DNA from: Cucumis sativus
Taxonomy: Eukaryota > Streptophyta > Magnoliopsida > Cucurbitales > Cucurbitaceae
Assembly (NCBI RefSeq): GCF_000004075.3
Contig: NC_026656.2
Coordinates: 17,060,607-17,124,606 of the forward strand
Length of the DNA stretch: 64,000 nt
Reading direction: 5' to 3'
The notes beneath the pieces were generated by a model that was not told the origin of the DNA, did no database searches, and saw nothing but the letters and a program-made list of their open reading frames with translations. Shown here in pieces: positions 1 to 13,395 of the stretch (position 1 is the stretch's first letter; the number at the start of each line of letters is the position of its first letter). Position numbers and translations under genes: made by a program.

Positions 1-571
1 TTTAAGTCTCGTTCTTCCGGTCACACTTTCATCTTTATTTTTACATTTGATTCATTAAGGATGAAGTCTGTTGAACTTAATTCCTGCTTTACTATTTTAA
101 TCTATTGATGGCTTTTTAGCTAAAGTCAAAGATGAAAAAAGATGCACTCATTTTTAAATTATAGATTTTAAATATTGCCATCGACAAGTAAAGTTACAGT
201 AGTTCGTTGGATGCGACGTGCCTATTTCCAACACGAATGTGATTGATGTAAAGAAGTAAAAGTTCAAGGACATGGTTAAAATTTTTATAAAAATATAAAT
301 TCTAGAAAATACGATTGATGGAAGATATGAAACAAAGTTCTTCGCCTATTTCAGCAGTAAATATGCACTTGGTTTCTGTATTTAGGCTTTTCGAAAATTA
401 AGTTAAATGTATGCATTTCGCAGTAGTTGCTCATAAATACTTCTGAACACTTAAGCTTGAAGATTCATTGTTAGTGATGGTTAGTAAGAAATATATCAGG
501 TCCCCGTATAAGATATTTTTCACCAGAGAAATATACTGAGGCTGATTGAGTTTAAACGGGACTCATTGTAG

Positions 572-2254
572 GTCAGTGTACCAAAAGATACCCTTAGCAG
601 ACTCAATGTAAAAGTTGATGTTGGTTTGCCACCAGACGCTGTATATAATATTGTGACAGACCCTGATAACAAGAGAGTCTTCAAGAATATCAAAGTAAGT
701 GATTTCCTTTTATTTCAATTCCAAGCTTTTCACTCTGGCTATTAGTCACACTGATTTTCATTCAATATTTATTGATTGTCAGAATCAAATATTTATACCA
801 TCTTTCTTTAATACACATCAAAACAGTGTCTGCTTGATTAGTGCAATTGTTATTGCTCTGTTGCCATAACGAATAACCAAACCACTGATGTCAAGGAAGT
901 GAGGGGAGACCTATGTTAATTGCTCCAAGTCCTAAACCTTTGTGGTTAACTAATAGCGCTGAAGCGGTGTTAAATTTTAGGATTGGTTGGGAGAAAATAA
1001 GTAAATTCTGAAAGCAGTTAGGAAGATGTCTTCTTAAAATATTCAAATTTTGTATGGTATAAGTTTAAGACTGTTATTTATAAACCTCAAAACAAAGAAA
1101 TACGAGGTAGAGGCTAAAGGTGACTTTTGATGAATACACTAACACAAGGTCCATGCTAAACACAATCACAAAAACTATTTTGGAATTTCACAAAAAATAC
1201 TTTGGTTTCTGTCTATTTAGATAAGAGCCGAGCTATATATCAACGTCAGCTACCGTTCTGCATCTTGCTGTAACTGTATCATCTGCTGAGTTTGGAAAAT
1301 TTTTCGTTTCAGGAGGTAATATCCAGACGGGTTTTGATCGATGAAGGTTCGAGGCAGGTGGTTGAGCTGGAGCAAGCAGCTTTGTGGAGATTTCTTTGGT
1401 GGTCAGGGACAATTTCAGTCCATGTTCTAGTAGATCAAAACAGAGCAGATCACTCAGTAAGCACTGGACACTTTCTTCTTTTGTTCATTATTGTTCAGAA
1501 CAATAAGAAGATTGTTTCTAGGATATTTTGTAGGAAAAAATCAGATTCTCGATTTCCTAGTATGTATGAAATTACATGTCTATTCACTTTTGGGAGTTAT
1601 TTTATTTGAACATTTGCTAGTTCAATATGTGATATTAATGCTCCAATTTGAAAGTTTTATATCCAAGGTACACAAATAGTAATACTGCTCTATGGTCATA
1701 TCTTGTTGTGACTTGGTTGATGATCATTGGCCTCACAATTGAAAGATTGGTGAGAAGAAATTTCTCGATTTTAATTATCGATTCGATGTTGTTAGATGAT
1801 GTTCAAGCAACTGAACGCTGGATTTATGAAGAGATTTGAAGGGTGCTGGAGAGTGGAGCCTCTATTTGTTGATGAAAGAATGTGCTTCCCAGTAAAACCA
1901 AAGAACTTGGGAGATTATCATGCTTGCACGAAGGGCAAGGGAAGAGTAGGGTCAAGGGTGAGCCTGGAACAGCTAATTGAGCCAGCTATTGTTCCACCAC
2001 CGCCCATCTCCTGGTATCTACGTGGAATTACTACGAGGACCACTGAGATGCTCATTCTTGATCTGCTTGCTGAGGCTGAAAGAATAAGGGGAGACGTGAA
2101 AGGCGAAGTCTTGAACAACGAGCTTGAAATTTCTCACGAAATGTCTGATAGCAACTTATTAGATAGTGTTCTTGATATTAAAGAAAGATGGGCAATGCGT
2201 AGAAGATATGCGAAGCAATGTCCTGGGGCAAGAAGGCGCTCTGCAGCCAAATGA
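572..2254 (+). CDS. DUF220 family protein, C-terminal three exons (5' end not resolved)
   Basis: Three exons join in phase: 572-694, 1313-1456 and 1796-2254, with AG acceptors before each and GT donors at 695 and 1457. Together they give about 241 residues ending in a basic tail. The first exon carries the block [20 protein letters not shown], the second a tryptophan-rich block ending [10 protein letters not shown], and the third [14 protein letters not shown]. These match the plant DUF220 family as I know it, which is related to START/polyketide-cyclase folds and has no established reaction. A stop lies just before 572 in frame, so coding must continue upstream through another exon. I could not find that exon in 1-571, and it may lie outside the window. 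No frameshift or internal stop occurs in these exons, so the gene looks intact here. It runs in the same direction as the next gene, about 0.8 kb away. Confidence 0.72.
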
Positions 2255-3069
2255 ATAGCCCCAGTCCCTTTAAAGCAGCACGTTGTATGTATTAACCGCT
2301 GATATTTCATTCTACTTTTTCCAGCTATTCATCACAAAGTAGATTACCCAGACATCTCTTTTGTCATCGTGATTTTGCATCAGTTTCTGTACTCTGAAGT
2401 CTGGAAGTAAGCCTCAGATTCTTGGTCACGCTTTCACAGGGAATGACAAAAGCCTTTTTTCTTTTTTGTTAGATTTGATGGCACATGAAAACTTGCTCAA
2501 TTATGGCAAATGACTAATTTCTTTTCTTTATAATAATCTCTTAACATTCACTAACTAAATGTTTGGATGCCACTTCTTTGGAGGAAACCATAGATGTGAA
2601 GAGCATTATGCACTACGAAATTAGAACAAATTTCGAGTAATCTGAAAAGTAGAATCATCCTTGATAAGAAATTAAACAGAACATTATTTCTAAAGCATTT
2701 CTAATATTGACCTCAGTCCTACTTTCTTTAAGTATAAATATGAAATCTAGGAGTTTCTCTTGTCTTCATGCATTTCACTTTTACACGCTTAAAAAATGAA
2801 TTGAAATATTTTAAAAAGTATGAATAATTTATAATTATCAAATTAAAAATTGAATTGTTTGTAATTATTATTGATATTTTTTAAACTGAAAAAGGGATGC
2901 ATGAGATTTTGAGATTAGGTGATTGCTGCCAAAGAATAAAAAAAGTTTGTTCTTAAGCCAGGCTCAACTTGAAGCATATAAAAATGAGATTTGAATTGGA
3001 AACCGTCGTGCATGGTTTTATTTACGAGAGTGCGGGAGTTGGTTTTAGTGTTCTCTCAAATCTGCAATC
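2255..3069. other. Intergenic spacer (3' end of DUF220 gene, promoter side of MTOPVIB)
   Basis: This stretch is AT-rich, with no convincing ORF or repeat. It must hold the 3' UTR of the DUF220 gene and the promoter and leader of MTOPVIB. No TATA box could be assigned with confidence. Confidence 0.5.
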
Positions 3070-6000
3070 ATGGAGTTTGCTTCTCTTCAAGATCTCTACC
3101 TACATGTAAGATCAATCTTGTGGAACTGAGACCGATTTTTTTCTTTTTTCTCTCCCTGAGACTCAAAGCATGAGTATATTTTAAAGAAATCTCGTCCTGA
3201 GCTTACGAATTAGTGCAGCTAATTTCTTCGGCAATACGGAGGTGCATCTGTTCCGAACGACTTTGCAGACTCTCAGTTCTTCTTCAACGCTCTCCCGCTT
3301 CCGATCCTCCACTTGTTCGTATTTCCAGTAAGTGATCTCCCACGCTCTTTCTCGCCGGCGATTCCGGAAGTATTTCGTAAGCTCGTTAAGTCAGTTTCAA
3401 TTTTGGTTTATCACACATTTTCACGATTTTCTTCTCAGTCCGTAGTTTGTTTCAACAAATTTGAATGAAGCACCAAAGCTTAAAAAATTACAATACAACT
3501 TAGAAGTAGAGTAAAACTCTTGATTATTATCATTATTATTATTTTAATGTAGTTTCAGATACCGGCCATGGAAACTGCATACAGGAGTTTCAGGATTTGA
3601 AGTGCCCCGTCGAAGGTATCCTTGCCGAAACGTGGGGTGAGTAATTGAAATTGCTCCTCTTGCACTCTGGCAGCACCTGATGAATAGTAAAATGCTTTGA
3701 TTAATACCTTTACATTATTTAATTACCGTTCGTGTTATTGTTTTATTGATTTCTTAGCCTGCGTTATGTTCAATGCAGTAGCTCATGTATAGCAGTAGAC
3801 AACTTTGTTGTTTTCCTGAATATACTTAACTTCTCTTACCGTTAGCTACCGATGGAATACCTTAAATTGTTATGTGGTGGTTCGAATGACTAAGTACGAA
3901 GGTGTCACTGTCGATTATTCTGTATTCTAGCCCTAGAGGCACCACGTAAATTTGTATGTGTGTCTATACTCTGTAGTTTATGTTTTCTATATTTGTTATT
4001 TGTCTATTTCATTATAGTTACCTTCTTACCTGTAAGGCAATTGGTGCGTACATTGTTCGACAAACGATTCCTTATATTTTCTCCTTAGTCAAATAAGCTA
4101 AGACAGTGAGTCTGACCATCGTCCTCTCAAAAAGCTGCATTCTGCAAACCTAACTTCATCAAAGTTTTATCTCCATTATGTATCTATCTTCATATTGAAA
4201 AATCTTTTAAATACTCTGCACTAGGGTTTGTTATATGGATTAATACATTTCCGGTGTATTATGCAGATGGAATTGTTTACGTGAGAACGACCAGTAAGTT
4301 CCATTTTCTCTAAATTACTTCAGTTTGAATTAATAGACTGGGGAAGAATGAAATTAACATCTGCATCGTCTCCAAGGGAGAGTCAATAACTTATAGCCGT
4401 ATGCTGTATCCAAGAATTAGAGATTGTTCATAATCATTCAACACTTCCTGTACTCTTTTAAAGTAATAGAATTTCTATTTCACTTCCCATATGCCAGCAG
4501 AATAGGTGTAGGATAAGTTTGGTGGGAACGGAAGATTCAGAAAACAAGATGGAATTCTTTTGATGGGGAAAAAATTGATTTATCGACAATTTGCCAGCCC
4601 TTCTAGCACATTTTTATACATTTTCAGTTGCTTTGCCCCATAAAGTTGTATTCTGTTCTTTTAAATGTTGAGAGCATTGTATATATACTGACGGCCATTT
4701 AGAGATTGCAGATATTTCTGATCCTGAGATAAGTTGCTATCAGTTGAATCTGAAAGAGAATGTCACTACCAGGAAGCCAATTCGGCTACCATCAAACATT
4801 AAGCATGCTGTGAAATTCAGGTATGAAACCGTTATTAACTTGTTGGTCACTTCTCTTTATTTTTATTTGAATTAGGCAGTAATTGGGCTTTTTTTAAAAT
4901 AAATTAACTAGTGGAACCGAAGTGTGTTTGTTTGTTTCTGAAAGTGTTGATGTTTTGCTGGCGGAGATCAACTGCTTATTTCATCAGGTCTCTTTCTTCT
5001 TTATTGCCGAACGTATTGCTAATTGCTATCTTAGGAAAAAAATTGATTGAATCTTAACTATTTTGTTTGCAGTATGCCTGCTATTTTACCGCTTTAATAT
5101 TTTTCACACATCTTCTCGTCCTTGTCACCTTTGCTGGAATATACGGTCTTAGTTACTATTTGCACAAAATGATAAGTCAATATGCGCAATGCTTTCATGT
5201 GGGGCACTGGTCGGTTGCAATTTGCTAGAAAGCCTCTTTTATACAAAACAAAATGAATTAGTCCTCAGATGAAATATCAAGTTTGGAGTGGAGGGTAATT
5301 ATGAATTTTGCTGCTCTTGCACTCCTATCATGGATATGTGACCATTACTCAAACCACTTGATGGCCAGCCATTACTCATAGTGAAAACGAAGAAAATGTA
5401 AATGAATAGAAGGGGGATTCATATGCAGTCAAACCAAGAAAATGTAAATGAACTGTTTGTTTCTCTGGCTTTCTTTTAAGCATTCAAAACAACAGGGTGG
5501 GTTCAATGAATAGAAAGTGAAAGTGAAAATGAAGCTTTTTATTGAAAAGATATTCTTTGCTCTTTTAAATTCTATAATGGAAGTTTACGAGGGCTTTAGG
5601 ATACTCTCCTATATTCTCAAAATATGCACTGCATTCTCGACTCTCATCTTGGGGATAAGATTTCAAGAGACTAAAGCAAGGAGATCAGTTTTGTCATTAA
5701 CTTGCCTTCTATTATTTCTGACACTAGTGATATTGAGAAGTTTAAAATCATCTCAAATCAACATCATTTGGTGTTTCAAATCAACTATGGAATTTATATT
5801 TCTCAACTTGTTTCTCTTTATTGAATTATAGTCACATCTTACCTGAGTGTATCTCGCTTTATTTTGCAGATCCTTATTCTAAAGGTCCCAGTAAGTTGAA
5901 TCGCTGCTCTATTTACATTTCCAATAGCATATGCTGAAGACAAAATTCAGTAGAACTCTGCAAAACGAACTGCAATTTATTGCCCTCTTTATCTGGTTTT

Positions 6001-9000
6001 TGATCTACGTATTTCTAATTAGGACTGATTTGGTCAATATGGTCTATCTCATATTGCTATATACTTAATCGTGCATGACTTGACAAGGGTATCATATTTA
6101 GAAATAACAGATGGTATCATGTACAAGAAATATGCATCCAGAAACCTGAACTATAAGGGAACAAATAATCTACATGAACACACACACAAATAATTTTTTC
6201 AATTTACCTTAACTTTCTCTGGCGATGACTTAGAAATAAAGGAACTCATAAGCCTTTTTGAATTTCTCAAGAATATTGCAATGGAAGTTGTGGCCGATGG
6301 CCAGGATACCTCAGGGTCACTTAATGATGCTGTTTTCCTAGAAAACTTGTTCTCGGGTTCCTCTTTCACAGCCTCAACCCTTGATCTTTTGAAATTGGGC
6401 CTTGAGGATTTTGTATTAAGGCATGGATCTAGTTCGATGTGCAACTCTTGTTTCCCTAACAGGTGAGTTTGTGACTTCAGTTTACGCCAGTCGTTGTTAG
6501 AGTAAACTTCTTCGGATTTAGGTGGTTATAAAGAGAACAAATAATTTCTTATTGAGATGCAAAGATAATTCGTTCCACATTTTTGCCAGGTTTAGGGAAG
6601 CTTACCCCAACTCAGCACTCATGTATTTGTTTATTCTTTCTTCCAAATTTCGAACTTTAGGGATGAACTGAAGAGTGGGGGTGGAATGGTTTGTGAAGAC
6701 AAGCATAAAATTACCAAACTGGTAGTGGAGGCAGCAGTTGTGATTGGTGAAATATCAAATCTGACCAATAATTGCTTTGGAGCAGGATGCTCTGATACAA
6801 AGGTTGTTTGAACTGTTACACCCCTTCCTTCCTGTTCTTTCCGCTTCAGAAAGTATAATGCAAGTTTTCCATATAAGAAGTTTATTTGAGGAAGTTTCCA
6901 GAAACAAGTGTTACATAAATGTTTCCCTGGTTTTTCTTTGATTGTTACAACTCTGGCTTAACTTAAATTACGGCACATGGTTATGTAGGTTCTTTGTTTT
7001 AAAGATTTTGCTCCTTGTTCGATCTCGGAGGCATTTCTAAAGGCATTAACATTCATTGACTGGAAACGTCATGGATTGACTTTGGAATGTGCTATCAATC
7101 AAAGAAGGCATGCACTATTAAAGTGGGAACAGACGCCCTTATCTTTTCATATTCATATTGTTGTCCACTACTATCATAAGGTAATATTCATTAAATCTTA
7201 TGTTTAAAAGGTTAATAATGAACTTTTATTTTGTTATTTTATCCAAATAGTGGTTTAAAATCCGTTTTCCACGTTAGCTTGTTGCCAATGCCACACCAGT
7301 GGTGCAGCAGACTCGATTCGATAAAAAACTCATAAGCAAAGCAGTTCAACTTGCACTGGAAGACTTCAAGAATAAACATGCGGGATTTCTTCTCAGTGTT
7401 GATAACCTCAAGGTAGATCTCTATTTCATTGTCAGGAGTGCATAGACTAAATTAATCATGAAGCCGGTGCATTTTCTTTTAGTTTTTAAGTGAAAATCCT
7501 TCTTGAGGGCGTAACTAGGAATGCCACTACATATTCATCTTTGAAAAATGATTTTGTTACAACGAGTTATTATTTTCTTGGAAATGCAACAAATATTATA
7601 CACATTTCCTTTTGCATGTGCACTTGTTTGCTGCAATGAATCTGAACCTTTTTCAAAGTCGCATAGGTATTTTAATTTTCTTTTTTTTTTAGGACATCAA
7701 GTTCGGTGAGTAATTTTCACTCTATTAGGATACAAATGTGATAGACCCTCTATTTTACACCAATATAGTAGGAGAGGGAAAAAGAAGTAACACGTGAGAA
7801 TAATGGGGGGTTGGAAGTTAGTATAAATAAAAGTCAGTGGGAAGGCGGGAAAGTTAGATTTGAGAAGTAAGAAGTCTTTTATGTTCTTCCTTGAAAGATA
7901 GGTTAGCAAAAGAAGGAGAGTGTGTGAAGCATAGTTCTGATTTTCACTCTTGAGTAGAGATTGTAACGAGATTAGAGATTGTAACGAAGAATCATTCCTA
8001 TATTGCTATCAAATAATACTAGAATTTCACTATCACATCCAATTTCCATCAAATTGGTATCAGAGCGTGTGATCTCGGGCAAGAAGGACGAAAATGGTGC
8101 AGACTCGGATCGAAGAGAAGATGGAAATGTTCATTCAGGAATTACATGGAATTAAAAAAGAAATCAACAAATTACCTACGATCGAGAAAACGTTGAATGT
8201 ATTATCGAAGAATATGGAGACAAAATCAAATGATGTTGCGATTCATGGAATCGGCAGTGCAAGATAGATCGAAGCACAAAAAAAAACCGAGTTATCAATG
8301 CGGAATTTTCCGACGAAGAATGATAACGAAGACGAAGGATCTTCAAGACGTGAGAGCAAAACAAAGAAAGAAGAAAAGAAAGCGGACGAAGAAAGCAACA
8401 AGTTTAAGAAGGTGGAGATGCCGATATTCAATGGAGATGATCCTAATTCCTAGCTCTTCCGCGCTGAAAGGTACTTCCAAATCCATAAACTCATTGAATT
8501 TGAGAAAATGACTGTTGCTACCATTAGTTTCGAGGGACCAGCACTGAATTGGTATCGTTCCCAAGAGGAATGGGAGAAGTTTGTTAGTCCGATTTCGATC
8601 CATGAGGGAGGGATAGTTATATGGAGGATTTTTAGGTATACAACAGAAAACAACGGTGGAGGAATACCAAAATTTGTTCGACAAATGGGTACCACCTTTT
8701 CAGATTTACCAGAGAAAGTGGTGGAAGAAACGTTTATGTCTAGATTAATGCCATGGATTCAGGTTGAGATGGATTTCTAGGAACCGAAAGGATTGGCGCA
8801 AATGATGAGATTAGCACAAAAAGTGGAGAATAGGGAGGATATTTGGCACAAAGCAAATCTTTCCAGATATTGTGGGGGAAACTAACTAATTCGTATAATA
8901 GTACTAAGTCTAATACGAATGCGAACACCAGAGTAAATAAAGGGAGTACGAGTTGGCCGATGAGAACGATCACCCTACGGGGAACATCAACGAGAGAAGT

Positions 9001-12000
9001 TTGGAAAGAAGGATCAACGAAGCAGCTGTCTGATGCTGAGTTTCAGTCTCGAAAGGAGAAATGCATGTGTTTTCGTTGTAATGAGAAATACTCTCACAAT
9101 CATAAGTGCAAGGCTAAAGAGCAGTATGTTTGTAATGCGGGGAGAAGACGAGGGGTTCGAAATTATTGAAGAAGGAAGTGTTCAGAAGGAATTGAATGTC
9201 ATTGAGGTCGCAGGGGAAAACCAAACTGTAGTGGAACTATCTATCAATTCAGTGGTAGGCCTATCCAATCCAAGAACAATGAAGGTGAAAGGATTGATAC
9301 AGGAGAAAGAAGTTATAGTGTTGATAGACTGCAGAGCGACACATAACTTCATCTCAGAAAAGTTGGTGAAGGAATTACAGTTGAATACGAAAGAGACATC
9401 AAATTATGGAGTCATATTAGGCTCAGGTATTGCGATTAAAGGAAAAGGTATTTGTGAGGCCGTAGAGTTGATGTTGGGGGAGTGGAAAGTGATTGATGAA
9501 TTTTTACCCTTAGAATTGGGAGGCGTGGACGCTATATTAGGAATGCAATGACTGTATTCCTTAGGCACGACTGAGGTAGACTGGAAGAACCTGATACTGA
9601 CATTTATGCATCGGGGGAAGAAGGTTATCATACAAGATGATCCAAGTCTGACCAAGTTTGATAATTTTGATGAAAACTTGGGGAAAAGAAGATCGGGGGT
9701 TCTTAGTGGAATGCAGAGCCTTGGGAAGGAGAGAATCATCTAAGAAAGAAGATTCGATAGGAATTAACTGTGGAGGAATCAGTAGCGGTAGTATTGAAGA
9801 GTTTTGAAGACGGTTTTTAGTGGCATGAGACACTACCTCCCTGGAGAACGATAGAACACCATATTCACTTAAAAAAAGGGTGGATCCAGTGAACATGAGG
9901 CCATATCGTTATGTGTATCAGCAGAAATCCGAGATGGAAAAACTGGTGGAGGAAATGTTGTCTTCAGGAATAATACGACTAAGTACGAGCCCCTACTCAA
10001 GTCATGTGTTGCTGGCAAGAAAGAAAGATGGAAGTTGGCAATTTTGTGTAGATTATCGAGCCTTAAACAACGTGACTATACCAGATAAATTTCCTATACC
10101 TATGATCGAGGAACTTTATGATGAATTAAATGGAGCTACCATGTTTACCAAGATTGATCTGAAGGCAGGTTATCACCGGATTAGAATGTGTGTAGAAGAT
10201 GTTGAGAAGACAGCATTTAGGACTTATGAAGGCCATTACGAGTTCATGGAGATGCCATTTGGACTAACAAATGCATCATCTACATTTTAGTCATTGATGA
10301 ATGTTGTATTTCGATCGTATCTTAGGTAGTTTGTCCTGGTACTTTTCGACGACATACTAATCTACCGCAGTGACTTAAAGGCTCATTTGAATCGTATGAA
10401 GGTAGTGCTCGAGGCGTTGAGAAAGAGTGAGTTGTATGCAAATAAGAAGAAATGCAGTTTTGCTAAGCCGAGAGTGGACTATTTAGGGCACATCATTTCC
10501 GGGCATGGAGTGGAGGTAGGTCTGGAGAAAATTCGAGCCATCAAGGAGTGGCCCATACCAACTAATGTGAGGGAAGTTCAGGGGTTCTTGGGCTTAATCG
10601 GTTATTACCGGAAGTTTGTGCAATGTTATGGTACGATTGCAGCTCCATGACACAACTACTGAAGATAGAAAGGTTTAAGTGGTCTGTGGAAGCTCAAGAA
10701 GCTTTTATCAAACTACAGCAGGCTATGATGTGTCTTCCTGTTTTAGCATTACCAAATTTCAGTATACCGTTTGAAATAGAGACAGATGCATCTGGGTCTG
10801 GATTGGAGGCAGTACTGGTGCAAAACAAGCGGCCAATTACCTATTACACCCATACTTTAGCAGTTAGAGATAGGGCTAAACCGATATACGAAAGAGAATC
10901 AATGGCAATGGTCATGGAAGTTCAGAGGTGGCGTCCCTATTTGCTTGGAAGAAACTTCATAGTGAAAACTTACCAATGGTCATTGAAGTTTTTGTTGGAG
11001 CAGCGGGTGATTCAACCCCAATATCAGAAGTGGATATCCAAACTCCTTGGTTATTCATTTGAAGAGGTATATAAACCAGGACTTTAGAACAAAGTTGTTG
11101 ATGCCTTGTCTAGAATGCCCCCTACAATTCACTTAAACAATTTGAGAGCTCCAAATTTGATTGATGTGGCAGTCATAAAGGAAGAGGTAGAGAAAGATGA
11201 GTCGTTGCATAAAATCAAAGTAGAGTTAGAAGGAAAAGAGGAGGATCATAATAGTAAATATTTAGTAAAGTAGGGGATGTTGTTGTATAAGAATCGATTG
11301 GTGATATCCAAGTCATCCAAACTGATTCCTATGATTCTACATACTTACCATGACTCGGTATTCAGAGTACATTCAGGATTTTTGCGGACATACAAAAGAT
11401 TAACTGGGGAGCTTTTTTGGGAAGGGATGAAATAGGAGGTAAAAAAATATTGTGAGAAGTGTATGATTTGTCAAAGGAATAAAACATTGGCACTATCTCT
11501 AGCTGGGTTACCGACACCTCTTGAAATTCCTAGTAGAGTATGAGAAGAAATTTCAATGGACCTTGTAGAAGGATTGCCGAAAGAAAACGGGTTCGAAGTC
11601 ATCTTTGTTGTGGTTGATAGATTCAACAAATATGGGCACTTTCTACCGTTAAAACATCCATATACTGCAAAGACTCTCTGAATTGTTTGTTAAGGAAGTA
11701 GTACGGTTGCACGGCTTCCCTAAATCTTTAATCTCAAATAGGGATAAGGTGTTTTTAAGCCATTTTTGGAAGGAGTTGTTCAGATTGGCAGGTGCAAGAT
11801 TGAACCACACTACCGCATACCACCCTCAATCTGATCGGCAAATGGAAGTAGTTAATCGTGGAGTGGAAAGTTACTTGCTTTGTTTTTGTGGTAAAAAACC
11901 AAAGGAGTGGATAAGGTGGTTGCATTGGGCGGAGTATTGGTATAATACCACGTACCAAAGATCACGTGGGGTCACCCCATTTCAAGCAGTTTATGGTTGG

Positions 12001-13395
12001 TTGCCCCCTTCATTGATATACTATGGGATAGAGATACACCGAACTCAACGTTGAATGAACAACTGAAGGAAAGAGATTTAGTGCTTGGGGCTTTGAAAGA
12101 GCATTTAAGAGTGGCACACGATAACATGAAGAAATATGTTGATTTAAAGAGGAGAGAAGTGTATTATCAGGTGGGAACTTGGTCTTTTTGAAAATAAGAC
12201 CTTACCGGCAAGTATCCTTGAGAAAAAAGAGGAATAAAAAACTTTCTCCTAAATTCTTTGGGCCTTACAAGGTAGTAGAGAAGATTGGGCCAGTGGCATA
12301 TAAGCTAGATTTGCCTAATAATGCTGCTATACATCCAGTTTTTTACGTATCTCAATTGAAGAAAGTAATGGGATAGCACAATGAGAACCAGCACGACATT
12401 CCCTATTTGACAAAAAATCACGAGCGGAGGCTGTACTTGAAGAAATCTATGGATATTTGAAGAACAAAGCTGGAGGGTGGGACGTGTTAGTGAGTTGGAA
12501 GGGACTGCCTCGGCATGAGGCGACATGGAAGCTGATTGAGGATATGCAACAACGTTTTCGAGATTTTTACCTTGCAATTTGGAGGAGTACAATGATAGAC
12601 CTCCTATCTTACACCAATATAACCAATATAGTAGGAGAGGGAATAAGAAGTAACATGTGTATAAGTAACACGTGAGCATAATAGGGGGTTAGAAGTTAGT
12701 ATAAATAAAAGTTAGTATAAATAAAAGTTAGTTAGATTTGAGAAGTAAGAAGTCTTTTTCTGTTCTTCCTTGAAAGATAGTTTAGCAGTAGAAGTGAGAG
12801 TGTGTGAAGCATAGTTCTGTTTTTCAATCTTGAGATTAGAGATTGTAACGAGGAATCATTCCTATATTGCTATCAATAATACTGTAATTTCACTATCACA
12901 TCCGATTTCCATCAAAATGACCTGCCATGCACCAAGACCAGTGCTTTGACGCCAAAAGGATAAGAGCTTGCTTTCTGTAGATTTTAGGTGTTCATGATCA
13001 GTTCTTTGCATGTTTATTCATGGAACTGTCTTGTACGCTTCTCGTAGTAATTCAGTGTAACTTCCTAAACATACTTCTATGTTCATTTTCAGATCAGTAG
13101 GTTTGCCCCTGATTTAGCCAAAGCGATGGCTGGCCTAGTTTTATACTCCAACGACATGGATTTCAAAAAAGAATGCCTTGCAATTCTTGGATTGCAACCT
13201 CACCAATCAGGGGGCGAAGTTGTTGAAGAAACTATAAAGAAAAAAATAATTTCAGTGATAGAGAAGAATGATCAGAGGCCACAAGGAATTAAAGAAGTTG
13301 CCCATCTTTTGTTTAAGGATGGTCGCCAAAAATTACAGGTTGTGGACAATGACAACGAATATTGCATGGATGATTTTGATCCAATGAATTTGTAA
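3070..13395 (+). CDS. MTOPVIB: Meiotic DNA topoisomerase VI subunit B-like protein (MTOPVIB)
   Basis: Twelve exons join in phase: 3070-3105, 3219-3327, 3559-3636, 4267-4293, 4712-4820, 4912-4987, 5870-5890, 6272-6462, 6661-6802, 6989-7180, 7278-7412 and 13093-13395. They encode 472 residues, close to the roughly 490 of the Arabidopsis protein. Recognisable blocks are LISSAIRRC and [12 protein letters not shown] near the N terminus, an ATP-fold stretch [30 protein letters not shown], a transducer-like [14 protein letters not shown], and C-terminal [19 protein letters not shown]. Known of the family: MTOPVIB partners SPO11-1/SPO11-2 to make meiotic double-strand breaks in the nucleus. Exon 2 start and exon 8 start were chosen by phase and family resemblance, and a longer exon 8 from 6242 is possible. 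The last intron (7413-13092) holds a retrotransposon in sense orientation. All splice phases are preserved, so the gene is probably functional. Identity rests on remembered family motifs, not an alignment. Confidence 0.8.
7739..8051 (+). repeat. 5' LTR of the intronic chromovirus
   Basis: This 313-bp terminal repeat begins TGATAGACC and ends CCATCA. It is matched at 12593. It contains a TATA-like GTATAAATAAAAG near 7820 and a short internal duplication around AGATTGTAACGA. Confidence 0.88.
8094..12675 (+). pseudogene. Decayed gag-pol of the intronic chromovirus
   Basis: The reading frame starts at ATG 8094 but is broken by many stops and frameshifts, so no full protein can be made. Visible in order: gag core near 8440-8840; zinc-knuckle remnant [15 protein letters not shown] near 9070; protease near 9320, where the usual D-S-G-A active site reads D-C-R-A; RT from about 9880 with VDYRALN and an FDD box near 10345; RNase H near 10780 (ETDASGSGL); integrase HHCC region near 11340-11490; integrase core near 11550-12050; and a chromodomain near 12450-12590 ([19 protein letters not shown]). 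The final frame runs into the 3' LTR to 12675. Stops occur for example at 10290, 11087 and 11274. Confidence 0.85.
12593..12914 (+). repeat. 3' LTR of the intronic chromovirus
   Basis: This 322-bp terminal repeat is homologous to 7739-8051. It has small internal duplications (AACCAATATA near 12618 and repeated AGTATAAATAAAAG near 12700) that the 5' copy lacks. It is followed directly by the AAATG duplication. Confidence 0.88.

Larger units (their letters stand above)
7739..12914 (+). mobile_element. Old Ty3/gypsy chromovirus (Reina-like) in the last intron of MTOPVIB
   Basis: A 5.18 kb element is bounded by LTRs at 7739-8051 and 12593-12914 and flanked by the 5-bp duplication AAATG (7734-7738 and 12915-12919). 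The 5' LTR is followed at 8055-8066 by TGGTATCAGAGC, an initiator-Met tRNA primer site. A purine-rich GGAGGAG lies just before the 3' LTR. The LTRs differ by substitutions and by small insertions in the 3' copy, so the insertion is not recent. Gene order is gag, protease, RT, RNase H, integrase, chromodomain, which is chromovirus order. The short LTRs and ~5 kb size fit the Reina clade. It lies in the same orientation as the host gene. Confidence 0.9.

Noticed and set aside
1796-2254. Exon 3 of the DUF220 gene as a stand-alone gene starting MMFKQ
   Set aside because: An acceptor lies directly before it and it joins in phase to upstream exons with the expected family order.
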